Source of the DNA: Comamonas sp.
Lineage (GTDB): Bacteria; Pseudomonadota; Gammaproteobacteria; Burkholderiales; Burkholderiaceae_C
Reading direction: 5' to 3'
Assembly (NCBI GenBank): GCA_019236485.1
Contig: JAFAIY010000113.1
Coordinates: 1-8,382 of the forward strand
DNA: 8,382 nt
Shown here: piece by piece, positions 1-5,618 of the stretch
Position numbering within the stretch: position 1 is the stretch's first letter
Layout of the letters: each line of letters starts with the position of its first letter
Notes under the pieces: generated by a model
What the model saw: the letters and a program-made list of their open reading frames with translations, nothing else
Databases searched by the model: none
Told to the model about the DNA's origin: nothing
Program-made: the position numbers and the translations under genes

Positions 1-947
1 GTGGTGCGCACGCCGTTGCGCGACAGGCGCGAGATCAGGCTGTCGTCGGGCGAGACATGGGGGCAGAACAGACCCGCGGGCAGGCCCGAGGCCCCGGCTG
101 CGGGCTCGGTCCCCGCATCCAGCACGCTGACCTGCCAGCCGCGCCGCGCTAGGCTGGCCGCCGCAGCGGCACCTGCCAGGCCCGAGCCCAGCACCAGGCA
201 GCGCCCGGGCCGCTCCACGGGGGCAGGCTGGCCGTCATCGCGGTGGCGCGGCTCCCAGCGCGGGTTGTAGCTGGCCCGCAAATTGTGGCGCTTGGGCGGT
301 ATGCCCGCGACCTTGTGCAGCTCGAAGCCCAGCTTGCCCAGGCTCTCCCGCACCTCGCCGGCCACGCACCAGGTGGCCAGGCTTGTTCCCCGGCGGCAGT
401 GGCGCGCCACGTTCTTGAGCACTTCGGGGCTCCACAGCCCGGGGTTCCTGGAAGGGGAGAAGCCGTCGAGATACACGCTGTCCGCCGTGAGCTGCTGCTT
501 GCGCAGCATGGCTTCGGCATCGCCTATGTACAGCGTGAGCAGCACCCGGCCCTCGTCAAACGACAGCCGGTGGACGCCGGGCAACAGCCCCCACCACTGG
601 GCGGCGAGCTGCTCGCCGAGCTCGTGCAACAGGGGGTCGTCGGGCAGGCCGCGCAGCAGATCCTCGGCCGTGACCGGATAGGCCTCGACGGAGACAAAGT
701 GCAGCAGGCGCGGGCGCCTGGGGTCGGCCTTCCAGGCAGCCCAGGTGACGAGAAAATTCAGGCCGAAGCCGAAGCCGGTTTCCAGAATGCGCCACTGGCC
801 GGCATCGGCCCAGGCCGCGGGCAGCTGGCAGCCGGCCAGAAAGACCTGGCGCGCCTGGTCAAGGCCGCCATGTTCGCTGTGATACCTGTCCCCGAACTGC
901 GGGCTGTAAGGCGTGCCGTCGGGCAACCAGGTGATGGGTTCAGACAT
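1..947 (-). CDS. mnmC: MnmC, bifunctional tRNA 5-methylaminomethyl-2-thiouridine biosynthesis protein (5' part only)
   Basis: This enzyme finishes the mnm5(s2)U wobble modification of certain tRNAs. Its C-terminal FAD oxidoreductase domain turns cmnm5U into nm5U, and its N-terminal SAM-dependent methyltransferase domain methylates nm5U to mnm5U. The window holds the first 315 codons, about half of the usual 620-670. Visible in the translation: the SAM-binding motif ETGFGFGLNF (about residues 56-65), LHFVSVEAYP (82-91), the catalytic-type motif YLDGFSPSRNPGLW (159-172), and the start of the FAD domain with a Rossmann GSGLAGAAAAASLARRGW motif (254-271). The ATG at 947 gives MSEPITWLPDGTPYS, which suits the family start, but I see no good Shine-Dalgarno sequence before it. 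The upstream neighbour on the same strand is the TRIC gene, 157 bp away. The reading frame is open to the window edge, so truncation is only by the window. Identification is firm. Confidence 0.95.
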   Translation of the reverse strand, partial: MSEPITWLPDGTPYSPQFGDRYHSEHGGLDQARQVFLAGCQLPAAWADAGQWRILETGFGFGLNFLVTWAAWKADPRRPRLLHFVSVEAYPVTAEDLLRGLPDDPLLHELGEQLAAQWWGLLPGVHRLSFDEGRVLLTLYIGDAEAMLRKQQLTADSVYLDGFSPSRNPGLWSPEVLKNVARHCRRGTSLATWCVAGEVRESLGKLGFELHKVAGIPPKRHNLRASYNPRWEPRHRDDGQPAPVERPGRCLVLGSGLAGAAAAASLARRGWQVSVLDAGTEPAAGASGLPAGLFCPHVSPDDSLISRLSRNGVRT

Positions 948-960
948 GGCAAGGAAGATG

Positions 961-977
961 CGTCAATGTGCTTGACG
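961..977. repeat. Perfect 6-bp inverted repeat just upstream of mnmC
   Basis: CGTCAA and TTGACG are separated by 5 bases, ending 13 bp before the mnmC start codon. It could be a small operator, or a hairpin in the mnmC leader that limits ribosome access. Short inverted repeats occur by chance, so the role is unproven. Confidence 0.35.
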
Positions 978-1013
978 CTTGAAAACTGGCACTGCGTAAG
1001 AGTCAGGGGCAGC

Positions 1014-1097
1014 GAGCAAGGGCCGTCCCGCAGCGAGGCGGTCGTCCCCTTCCCGCGAAGCGAGAGAGGGGGAAGGCGCGCAGCGCCACAGGGGGAG
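1014..1097. repeat. GC-rich intergenic repeat-like element with nested hairpins
   Basis: This block lies between the TRIC gene and mnmC. It contains CCTTCCC (1048-1054) pairing with GGGAAGG (1070-1076), and directly after it GGCGC-GCA-GCGCC (1075-1087), sharing two bases, so the two stems are alternative or slightly offset. Its 'gcgaagcgagagaggggg' style and the 'ccacaggggga' end resemble intergenic sequences I recall as recurring in Comamonadaceae genomes. That resemblance is from memory, not a search. No long U-tract follows, so it is not a standard intrinsic terminator on either strand. It could lower read-through from the TRIC gene into mnmC or stabilise the mRNA 3' end. The rest of the 948-1104 gap shows nothing else I can name. 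Confidence 0.45.
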
Positions 1098-1104
1098 CAT
1101 TATT

Positions 1105-1770
1105 TCATTCCCAGCGCTGTTGATAGGAAAACACGGGCAGCCGCCATTTGAAGCGTATGGCCGCCAGACGAAACGCCAGGCCGCCGGCAAAGCAGACGAC
1201 GGTGCTGAGATTGGAGCTTACATCCAGGTGGCGCAAGCCCAGGAACATCAGGCAGACGGCCAGCGAGACGCTGGCATAGAGCTCGCGCCGGAACACCACG
1301 GGCACCTGGTTGCACAGCACATCGCGCAAAATGCCGCCGCTGATGCCGGTGATCATGCCGGCCATGATGACCACGACGGCGGGGTAGCCCAGCTCCAGCG
1401 CCACATTGCTGCCAATCAGCGAGAACGCGATCAGGCCCATGGCATCGAGAAACAGAAAGACCTGCTTGAGCCGGTGCATATGGCGGGCGATCACCGTGGT
1501 CAGCAGACCGAAGCTGATGACCAGGTACACATATTCGGGATGCTGGGTCCAGCCTATGGGGTAGTGGCCCAGCACCATGTCGCGGATGGTGCCGCCGCCC
1601 AGGGCCGTGACGAAGGCGATCACGACCACGCCGAAGATGTCCATATTGCGCCGGCCCGCGGCGAGCGCGCCCGACATGGCTTCGGCGGCGATGGCCACCA
1701 GATAGATGACCAGCATGACGGTGAAGCTGGAGGTCTGGAACGAGTCCAGCAGGGAAACGGAAGGAAGCAT
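1105..1770 (-). CDS. TRIC/UPF0126 family seven-helix membrane protein under glycine riboswitch control
   Basis: The product is a 221-residue inner-membrane protein of the TRIC (trimeric intracellular cation channel) / UPF0126 family, related to E. coli YicG and YadS. It has the family's duplicated three-helix repeat plus a seventh helix. Hydrophobic segments begin near residues 17, 45, 80, 105, 131, 165 and 187. The glycine-rich kink motifs GGGTIRD (58-64) and GGILRD (145-150) mark the two repeats. I chose the ATG at 1770 (MLPSVSLLDSF) over an in-frame one at 1815 because the latter lies within the terminator hairpin of the riboswitch. An AGGG lies about 6 bp before 1770. TRIC-type bacterial proteins conduct cations in structural and channel work. 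Members behind glycine riboswitches have been proposed to deal with glycine itself, which is inference. Start choice is fairly sure, substrate is not. Confidence 0.9.
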   Translation of the reverse strand: MLPSVSLLDSFQTSSFTVMLVIYLVAIAAEAMSGALAAGRRNMDIFGVVVIAFVTALGGGTIRDMVLGHYPIGWTQHPEYVYLVISFGLLTTVIARHMHRLKQVFLFLDAMGLIAFSLIGSNVALELGYPAVVVIMAGMITGISGGILRDVLCNQVPVVFRRELYASVSLAVCLMFLGLRHLDVSSNLSTVVCFAGGLAFRLAAIRFKWRLPVFSYQQRWE

Positions 1771-1784
1771 GGCAGCCCTCAGGG

Positions 1785-1822
1785 AAAAGACCGGGCATGC
1801 GTATCCGCAAAGCATGTCCGGT
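1785..1822 (-). terminator. Candidate riboswitch expression-platform terminator
   Basis: Read on the minus strand, ACCGGACATGC (1822-1812) pairs with GCATGCCCGGT (1800-1790). This is an 11-position stem with one A-C mismatch and an 11-base loop, followed at once by CUUUUC. It sits 12 bases after the second glycine aptamer and 14 bases before the TRIC start codon, where a transcription-terminating expression platform belongs. The U-tract is short (four U), so efficiency may be moderate. One arm (ACAUGC, 1817-1812) is also complementary to GCAUGU in the P3 arm of aptamer II (1884-1879), a possible alternative pairing. The sequence alone does not show whether glycine turns the gene on or off. 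Confidence 0.6.
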
Positions 1823-1833
1823 GTGCCTCTCCC

Positions 1834-2044
1834 GCTGTCCTTTTACCTGAGAGTTGCACATGAGCCCCTTCGCGGTGCACATGCTTGCCCCTTCGGTGAG
1901 CCCTGCAGACTTGTGGTTGCGGGCTGCTCTCCAGTTGGCGATATCCGGGTCTGGTCAGACCCACCTGCGGTACTTCATGCCTGAGCGATTATGGGAGTTT
2001 GCGCCTTCGGCGGGAACCGTAGACAGGCTCCGCTCTCCCGCAGG
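1834..2044 (-). promoter_or_regulatory. Tandem glycine riboswitch (two aptamers)
   Basis: On the minus strand two glycine aptamers follow each other. Aptamer I (2044-1964) is closed by a perfect 7-bp P1 (CCTGCGG/CCGCAGG). It carries GGAGAG, the core CCGAAGGCGCAA, and CTCAGGCA leading to ACCG. Aptamer II (about 1937-1834) carries CTGGAGAG, a P2 with AGCCC/GGGCT, ACCGAAGGGGCAA, and the consensus end CTCAGGTAAAAGGACAG. These are the conserved parts of the glycine riboswitch family, whose tandem form binds glycine in both aptamers. The linker is about 26 bases and holds its own hairpin. Association of this class with glycine cleavage genes and with membrane transport genes, including UPF0126/TRIC, is established. 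Upstream I find only a poor promoter candidate (TAGAAT at 2059-2054, no convincing -35). The stretch 2061-2203 shows nothing else. Confidence 0.93.
1947..1962 (-). other. Hairpin in the linker between the two glycine aptamers
   Basis: GGGTCT and AGACCC form a perfect 6-bp stem around a 4-base loop inside the linker of the tandem riboswitch. Three of its bases (1960-1962) could instead pair with the leader (2049-2047), extending P1 of aptamer I past one bulged base (2045). The two pairings cannot coexist. In other tandem glycine riboswitches the leader and linker pair to form a kink-turn, so this is the region where such a structure is expected. Confidence 0.5.
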
Positions 2045-2203
2045 ATGGGCGCGATTCTAGCCAGTTACAGAGACTCTATTCGGGTTAATACCTGTGCTGG
2101 CTGGGTTTGATGCGTGGCGCGGCCGCCGGCTTTGGCGACAGAGCGCGGGCTGGAGCCGCCATTGGCTCCATCAGTCGGCTCCCTCGCTGGTGCAGCAGCC
2201 AGC

Positions 2204-2237
2204 AATAAAAAAGCCCCGGGCCAGTGCCACGGGGCTT
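2204..2237 (-). terminator. Intrinsic terminator of yggX
   Basis: On the minus strand AAGCCCCG (2237-2230) pairs perfectly with CGGGGCTT (2218-2211), with an 11-base loop, followed by a run of six T and then ATT. It lies 20 bp after the yggX stop codon and separates yggX from the glycine riboswitch transcript downstream on the same strand. It has the classic form of a Rho-independent terminator. Confidence 0.9.
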
Positions 2238-2257
2238 GGTGTGCGAGTCAGCCGAAT

Positions 2258-2533
2258 TTAGTCGGCGCTGGGAGGCACATAGCCAGCGGCCGCATCCGCA
2301 CCGCTGCCGAAGAAGTGGTTTTCCATCTGGCGGGCCAGATATTGACGGGCACGGGCATCGGCCAGGTTCAGGCGGTTTTCATTGACCAGCATGGTCTGGT
2401 GCTTGAGCCAGTCGGCCCAGGCCTGCTTGCTCACGCTTTCATAGATGCGCTTGCCCAGCTCGCCAGGGTAGGGAGGGAAGTCCAGGCCTTCAGCGTCGAT
2501 GCCAAGCTTGATGCAGTGAACAGTACGTGCCAT
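2258..2533 (-). CDS. yggX: YggX, Fe(II)-trafficking / oxidative damage protection protein
   Basis: The product is a 91-residue cytoplasmic protein of the YggX family, which helps protect iron-sulfur clusters against oxidative damage and is proposed to handle Fe(II). The family signature is plain: [11 protein letters not shown] with the conserved Cys7, then [19 protein letters not shown], the [17 protein letters not shown] block and [15 protein letters not shown]. Length matches the usual ~90. The start at 2533 is preceded by AAGGA at 8 bases, supporting it over an in-frame upstream start at 2578. The C-terminal tail [14 protein letters not shown] is typical of betaproteobacterial members. It is a single-gene transcription unit with its own terminator, divergent from sbp. 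Confidence 0.96.
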   Translation of the reverse strand: MARTVHCIKLGIDAEGLDFPPYPGELGKRIYESVSKQAWADWLKHQTMLVNENRLNLADARARQYLARQMENHFFGSGADAAAGYVPPSAD

Positions 2534-2673
2534 GAAAAGTGTCCTTGTTGCTGATTTCAGATGTTTAGGTAATAACAAACTGAAATCTTAGTAGTTTGAG
2601 TTTTAAAACTGCGGTTGAAGAATGCACAGCAACGGAGAAGCCCGTTATCCATTCACTCCAAGAACACAGTCAC
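2534..2673. promoter_or_regulatory. Divergent yggX/sbp promoter region with inverted repeats
   Basis: This is the only AT-rich stretch in the window and must carry promoters for both yggX and the sbp-ssu cluster. GATTTCAG (2553-2560) and CTGAAATC (2580-2587) form a perfect 8-bp inverted repeat with a 19-bp spacer. A second feature is the 12-bp perfect palindrome AGTTTTAAAACT (2599-2610). TTGAGT at 2596-2601 could serve as a -35 box for sbp, but no good -10 follows. Sulfur-starvation genes are normally activated by CysB-type LysR regulators, which bind upstream of the promoter. The repeats are candidates for such a site, by inference only. Confidence 0.5.
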
Positions 2674-3705
2674 ATGAAAAATCGTCGCCACTTTATCAAG
2701 TTTCCTCTGGCTGCCAGCCTGATTGCCGGCTTGACCCTGTCCGCTCTGCCCACATTGCCGGCTCTGGCCCAGGGCGGCGTGCAGTTGCTCAACGTCTCCT
2801 ACGACCCGACGCGTGAGCTGTACGTGAACTACAACCAGGCGTTTGCCAAGCACTGGAAGGCCACCCAGGGCCAGGATGTGAGCATCAAGCAGTCGCACGG
2901 CGGCTCGGGCAAACAGGCGCGCTCCATCATCGACGGCATCGAGGCCGATGTGGCGACGCTGGCCCTGGCCGGCGATATCGACGCCCTGGTTAAGAACGGC
3001 AATGTCAAGCCCGACTGGCAAAAGCGCCTGCCGCACAACAGCGCGCCCTACAACTCCACCATCGTGTTTCTGGTGAAGAAGGGCAATCCCAAGAACATCA
3101 AGGACTGGGACGATCTGGTCAAGCCCGGCATCCAGGTGATCACGCCCAACCCCAAGACCTCGGGCGGCGCGCGCTGGAACTATCTGGCAGCCTGGGAATT
3201 CGCCAAGCGCAAATACGGCGGCGACGCCCAGGCCAAGGACTTCATCACCAAGCTCTACAAGAACGTGCCCGTGCTCGATACCGGCGCGCGCGGCTCCACC
3301 GTGACCTTTGTGCAGCGCGGCCTCGGCGATGTGCTGCTGGCCTGGGAGAACGAGGCCTATCTGGCGCTCAAGGAATTCGGCCCCGAGAAGTTCCAGATCG
3401 TCGCGCCTTCGCTGTCCATACTGGCCGAGCCCTCGGTGGCCGTGGTCGACAAGGTGGTGGACAAAAAAGGCACGCGTGCTGTGGCCGAGGCCTATCTGAA
3501 ATATCTGTACTCGGAGGAAGGCCAGCGCATCGCCGCGCAGAACTTCTACCGCCCGACCGACGCCAAGGTCGCGGCCGAGTTCTCCAAGCAGTTCCCCAAG
3601 CTGGAGCTGTTCACCATCGATCAGGCGTTTGGCGGCTGGGCTGCTGCGGACAAGGCCCACTTTGCCGACGGCGGCAGCTTCGACCAGATCTACAGCAAGA
3701 AGTAA
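2674..3705 (+). CDS. sbp: Sbp, periplasmic sulfate-binding protein
   Basis: This is the substrate-binding protein of a sulfate/thiosulfate ABC importer (SulT family). The 343-residue product matches E. coli Sbp closely throughout: [10 protein letters not shown] (41-50), SHGGSGKQA (74-82), [14 protein letters not shown] (90-103), [15 protein letters not shown] (163-177), [15 protein letters not shown] (202-216), LLAWENEA (221-228) and a FGGW block near the end. The N-terminus [10 protein letters not shown] is followed by a hydrophobic stretch and an ALA cleavage site near residue 32. RRHFIK resembles a twin-arginine motif, so Tat export is possible. The ATG at 2674 is chosen because it opens the signal peptide; the frame extends upstream to 2596. 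The ribosome-binding site is weak. No sulfate permease or ATPase genes adjoin, so it may serve a CysTWA system encoded elsewhere. It sits 60 bp before ssuE, probably in one operon. Confidence 0.95.
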   Translation: MKNRRHFIKFPLAASLIAGLTLSALPTLPALAQGGVQLLNVSYDPTRELYVNYNQAFAKHWKATQGQDVSIKQSHGGSGKQARSIIDGIEADVATLALAGDIDALVKNGNVKPDWQKRLPHNSAPYNSTIVFLVKKGNPKNIKDWDDLVKPGIQVITPNPKTSGGARWNYLAAWEFAKRKYGGDAQAKDFITKLYKNVPVLDTGARGSTVTFVQRGLGDVLLAWENEAYLALKEFGPEKFQIVAPSLSILAEPSVAVVDKVVDKKGTRAVAEAYLKYLYSEEGQRIAAQNFYRPTDAKVAAEFSKQFPKLELFTIDQAFGGWAAADKAHFADGGSFDQIYSKK

Positions 3706-3714
3706 ACACGGTGT

Positions 3715-3729
3715 GGCGGCCCGGCCGCC
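3715..3729 (+). other. GC hairpin between sbp and ssuE
   Basis: GGCGGC-CCG-GCCGCC forms a perfect 6-bp stem with a 3-base loop, 9 bp after the sbp stop codon. No U-tract follows, so it is not a full intrinsic terminator. It may protect the sbp mRNA 3' end and let sbp be expressed above the ssu genes. That role is inferred. Confidence 0.4.
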
Positions 3730-3765
3730 TCCGAATCTGCTTACGAACCGATGGAAAGCCAAGCC

Positions 3766-4356
3766 ATGTCCATTTTGCTGATTGCCGGCAGCCCTTCGCA
3801 GCCCTCGCGCTCCAGCGCCTTGCTCGATGCCGTGGCCGCCCGTCTGCAGGCTCTGGGTCTGCGCACCGAGCCCGTGCTGGAGCTGAACCGGCTTGACCCC
3901 GCGGCCCTGCTGCAGGCGCGCTTCGACGATCCCGTCATCCGCACCGTCACAGAGCGCGTGGCCCGGGCCGAGGCGGTGGTGGTCGCGACCCCGGTTTACA
4001 AGGCTGCCTACAGCGGCCTGCTCAAGGTCTTTCTCGATGTACTGTCGCAGACCGCGCTCAAGGGCAAGCTGGTGCTGCCCCTGGCCACGGGCGGCAGCCC
4101 CCACCACATGCTGGCGCTGGACTATGCACTGCGCCCCGTGCTGCAGTCGCTGGGCGCGCGCCATATCCTGCCGGGCATCTATGCCACGGATCAGGGCGTG
4201 CCCCTGCTGCCCGAAGGCGGCTATGGCGTCGCCGCCGAGATTGCGGAGCGCGTGGAGGACGCGGCCCAGCTGCTCGCTAACGATCTGCGCCGCGCCAGGC
4301 CCGCGGCCGGCGAATTCGAGGACATCGCTTTTGCCGATGTGCGATGTAGCGTCTGA
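3766..4356 (+). CDS. ssuE: SsuE, NAD(P)H-dependent FMN reductase
   Basis: SsuE reduces FMN and passes FMNH2 to the monooxygenase SsuD, allowing oxygenolytic cleavage of alkanesulfonates in the cytoplasm. The 196-residue product has a flavodoxin-like fold. Visible are the phosphate-loop GSPSQPSRSSALL (8-20), the ATPVYKAAYSGLLKVFLDVL block (74-93) and PLATGGSPHHMLALDYALRPVL (105-126). Tyr120 falls at the place of the pi-helix tyrosine (Tyr118) of E. coli SsuE, a mark of the two-component reductases. GGAAAG lies 7 bases before the ATG at 3766, which I prefer to the in-frame ATG at 3751. The C-terminal tail after about residue 175 differs from E. coli. It follows sbp by 60 bp, and a 212-bp gap separates it from the next gene. 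Confidence 0.94.
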   Translation: MSILLIAGSPSQPSRSSALLDAVAARLQALGLRTEPVLELNRLDPAALLQARFDDPVIRTVTERVARAEAVVVATPVYKAAYSGLLKVFLDVLSQTALKGKLVLPLATGGSPHHMLALDYALRPVLQSLGARHILPGIYATDQGVPLLPEGGYGVAAEIAERVEDAAQLLANDLRRARPAAGEFEDIAFADVRCSV

Positions 4357-4568
4357 GTCCCGCGGGTCGGCCGGCTCACGCTGACCCTGACCCTGACCCG
4401 ATAGCAGCCGTTCATAGATTCATCTGCCCTCCCTGGGGCCGGTGGTGGCCGCTGCATTCTCCGATTCCCCTGTTTTTGATAGCAGTCCGCGCACTGTGAA
4501 GGCGGGACTGCGCGTGAAATTCCTCAATATCGCCGGCCGCGGACCGCGGCAGAGAAAGACCCATACCC
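4357..4568 (+). other. Long gap inside the ssu cluster, with a 6-bp tandem repeat
   Basis: These 212 bp between ssuE and the first ssuA-like gene are much longer than the 10-60 bp gaps elsewhere in the cluster. CTGACC occurs three times in tandem at 4381-4398. CCGCGG occurs twice, one base apart, at 4537-4549. TTGATA at 4476-4481 could be a -35 box but no fitting -10 is seen. I find no convincing terminator, RNA or small gene. The gap may hold an internal promoter. Confidence 0.4.
4381..4398. repeat. Tandem CTGACC x3
   Basis: Three exact copies of the hexamer CTGACC lie 24 bp after the ssuE stop codon. It is a short microsatellite that may vary in copy number between strains. No function is evident. 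Confidence 0.6.
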
Positions 4569-5591
4569 ATGTCACAAGCTTTCGTTGTTTCCAAACCGGC
4601 TGCGGCCGGTGTGCTGAACACCACCCGCCGCCAATGGTTGAGCCGCACGGCGGGCGCCGCCCTGGCCCTGGCTTCGGGCTCGGTCCTGGCCCAGCAGGGC
4701 GGCAGCGCATCGGCCGGCCAGCGCGTGCTGCGCGTCGGCCATCAAAAAGGCTGGCTGTCCATACTCAAGAATCGCGGCACGCTGGAAAAACGGCTGGCGC
4801 CGCTGGGCGTGGCCGTGCGCTGGGTGGAGTTCAACGCCGGTCCGGTGCAGCTGGAGGCGCTGAACGTCGGCTCCATAGACTTTGGCGATGTGGGCGAGGC
4901 GCCGCCCATTTTTGCCCAGGCCGCGGGCGCACCCCTGGTCTATGCGGGAGCCACCGTGGCCCGGCCCGGGCTGGAGGCGGTGATCGTGCCCAAGGACTCG
5001 GCGATCCGCAGCGTGGCCGATCTCAAGGGCAAGCGCATCGCCTACAACAAGGGCTCCAACGTGCACTACTTTCTGGTCAAGCTGCTGGAAAAACACGGCC
5101 TCCAGTACGGCGATGTGCAGTCGGTCTTTCTGGCCCCGCCCGATGCGCGCGCCGCCTTCGAGAAGGGCTCGGTCGATGCCTGGGTGATCTGGGATCCGTT
5201 CCTGGCCTCGGCCCAGAAAACGCTGGACGCGCGCCTGCTGGCCGATGCCAGGGGTGTGGTGAACAACCGCGCCTACTACTTCAGCTCGCGCGACTATGCG
5301 AGCCGCAATGCCGATGTGCTGCGCATCGCGATAGCGGAGATCGCTGCCATCGACGCCTGGGCCGCGAAGAACAGGAGCGCCGCGGCGGCCGAGCTGTCCC
5401 AGATCCTGGGGCTGGAGCCGGCCGTGACCGAGCTTTACCTGAGCCGCACGGAGTTCGGCACCAAGGCCGTGAACGCCGAGATCCTGGCCGAGCAGCAAAA
5501 GATTGCCGACACCTTCTTCGATCTCAAGCTGATTCCCAAAAAGCTCAACCTGCTGCATGCGGCGCCCGTGGACCTGGTGGCCGGCCGCTGA
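4569..5591 (+). CDS. SsuA-like sulfonate-binding protein, first copy (divergent)
   Basis: This is a 340-residue periplasmic binding protein of the SsuA/TauA type (NitT/TauT ABC family). Shared with SsuA: VLRVGHQKG (53-61), VEFNAGPVQLEALNVGSIDFG (86-106), PPIFAQAAGA (112-121), DLKGKRIAYNKGS (151-163), FLAPPDARAAFEKGSVDAWVIWDPF (187-211). Compared with the following gene it has EFNAGP for EFPAGP and IWDPFL for IWDPYY, and a different stretch after VYAGA, so the ligand probably differs (another sulfonate, or a sulfate ester). The N-terminus has TTRRQWLS (18-25), a Tat-like twin-arginine motif, then a hydrophobic segment and a VLA-QQ cleavage site near residue 41. A purine-rich GAGAAAG precedes the ATG. 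The gap to the second copy is 27 bp, which suggests co-transcription. Confidence 0.9.
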   Translation: MSQAFVVSKPAAAGVLNTTRRQWLSRTAGAALALASGSVLAQQGGSASAGQRVLRVGHQKGWLSILKNRGTLEKRLAPLGVAVRWVEFNAGPVQLEALNVGSIDFGDVGEAPPIFAQAAGAPLVYAGATVARPGLEAVIVPKDSAIRSVADLKGKRIAYNKGSNVHYFLVKLLEKHGLQYGDVQSVFLAPPDARAAFEKGSVDAWVIWDPFLASAQKTLDARLLADARGVVNNRAYYFSSRDYASRNADVLRIAIAEIAAIDAWAAKNRSAAAAELSQILGLEPAVTELYLSRTEFGTKAVNAEILAEQQKIADTFFDLKLIPKKLNLLHAAPVDLVAGR

Positions 5592-5618
5592 TTCCGGGAC
5601 CGACAAGGAGATTGCATC

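Noticed and set aside
243..1151. 302-codon open frame on the plus strand
   Set aside because: It is antisense to mnmC, whose SAM and FAD motifs are clear on the minus strand.
1771..1815. N-terminal extension of the TRIC protein to the start at 1815
   Set aside because: Those codons overlap the terminator hairpin of the riboswitch, and the extension is not family-like; the start at 1770 has an AGGG at fitting distance.
1120..1863. 247-codon open frame on the plus strand
   Set aside because: Antisense to the TRIC gene; His/Asp/Gln-rich shadow product without membrane segments.
2054..2059. Promoter -10 (TAGAAT) for the riboswitch transcript
   Set aside because: One hexamer fits, but no -35 box is found at 16-19 bp, so I do not list it as a feature.
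2653..4164. 503-codon open frame on the minus strand
   Set aside because: It is antisense to sbp and ssuE, with the same shadow composition and no family motif.
4471..4510. Sigma-70 promoter before the first ssuA-like gene
   Set aside because: TTGATA is a fair -35, but nothing resembling a -10 follows at the right spacing.
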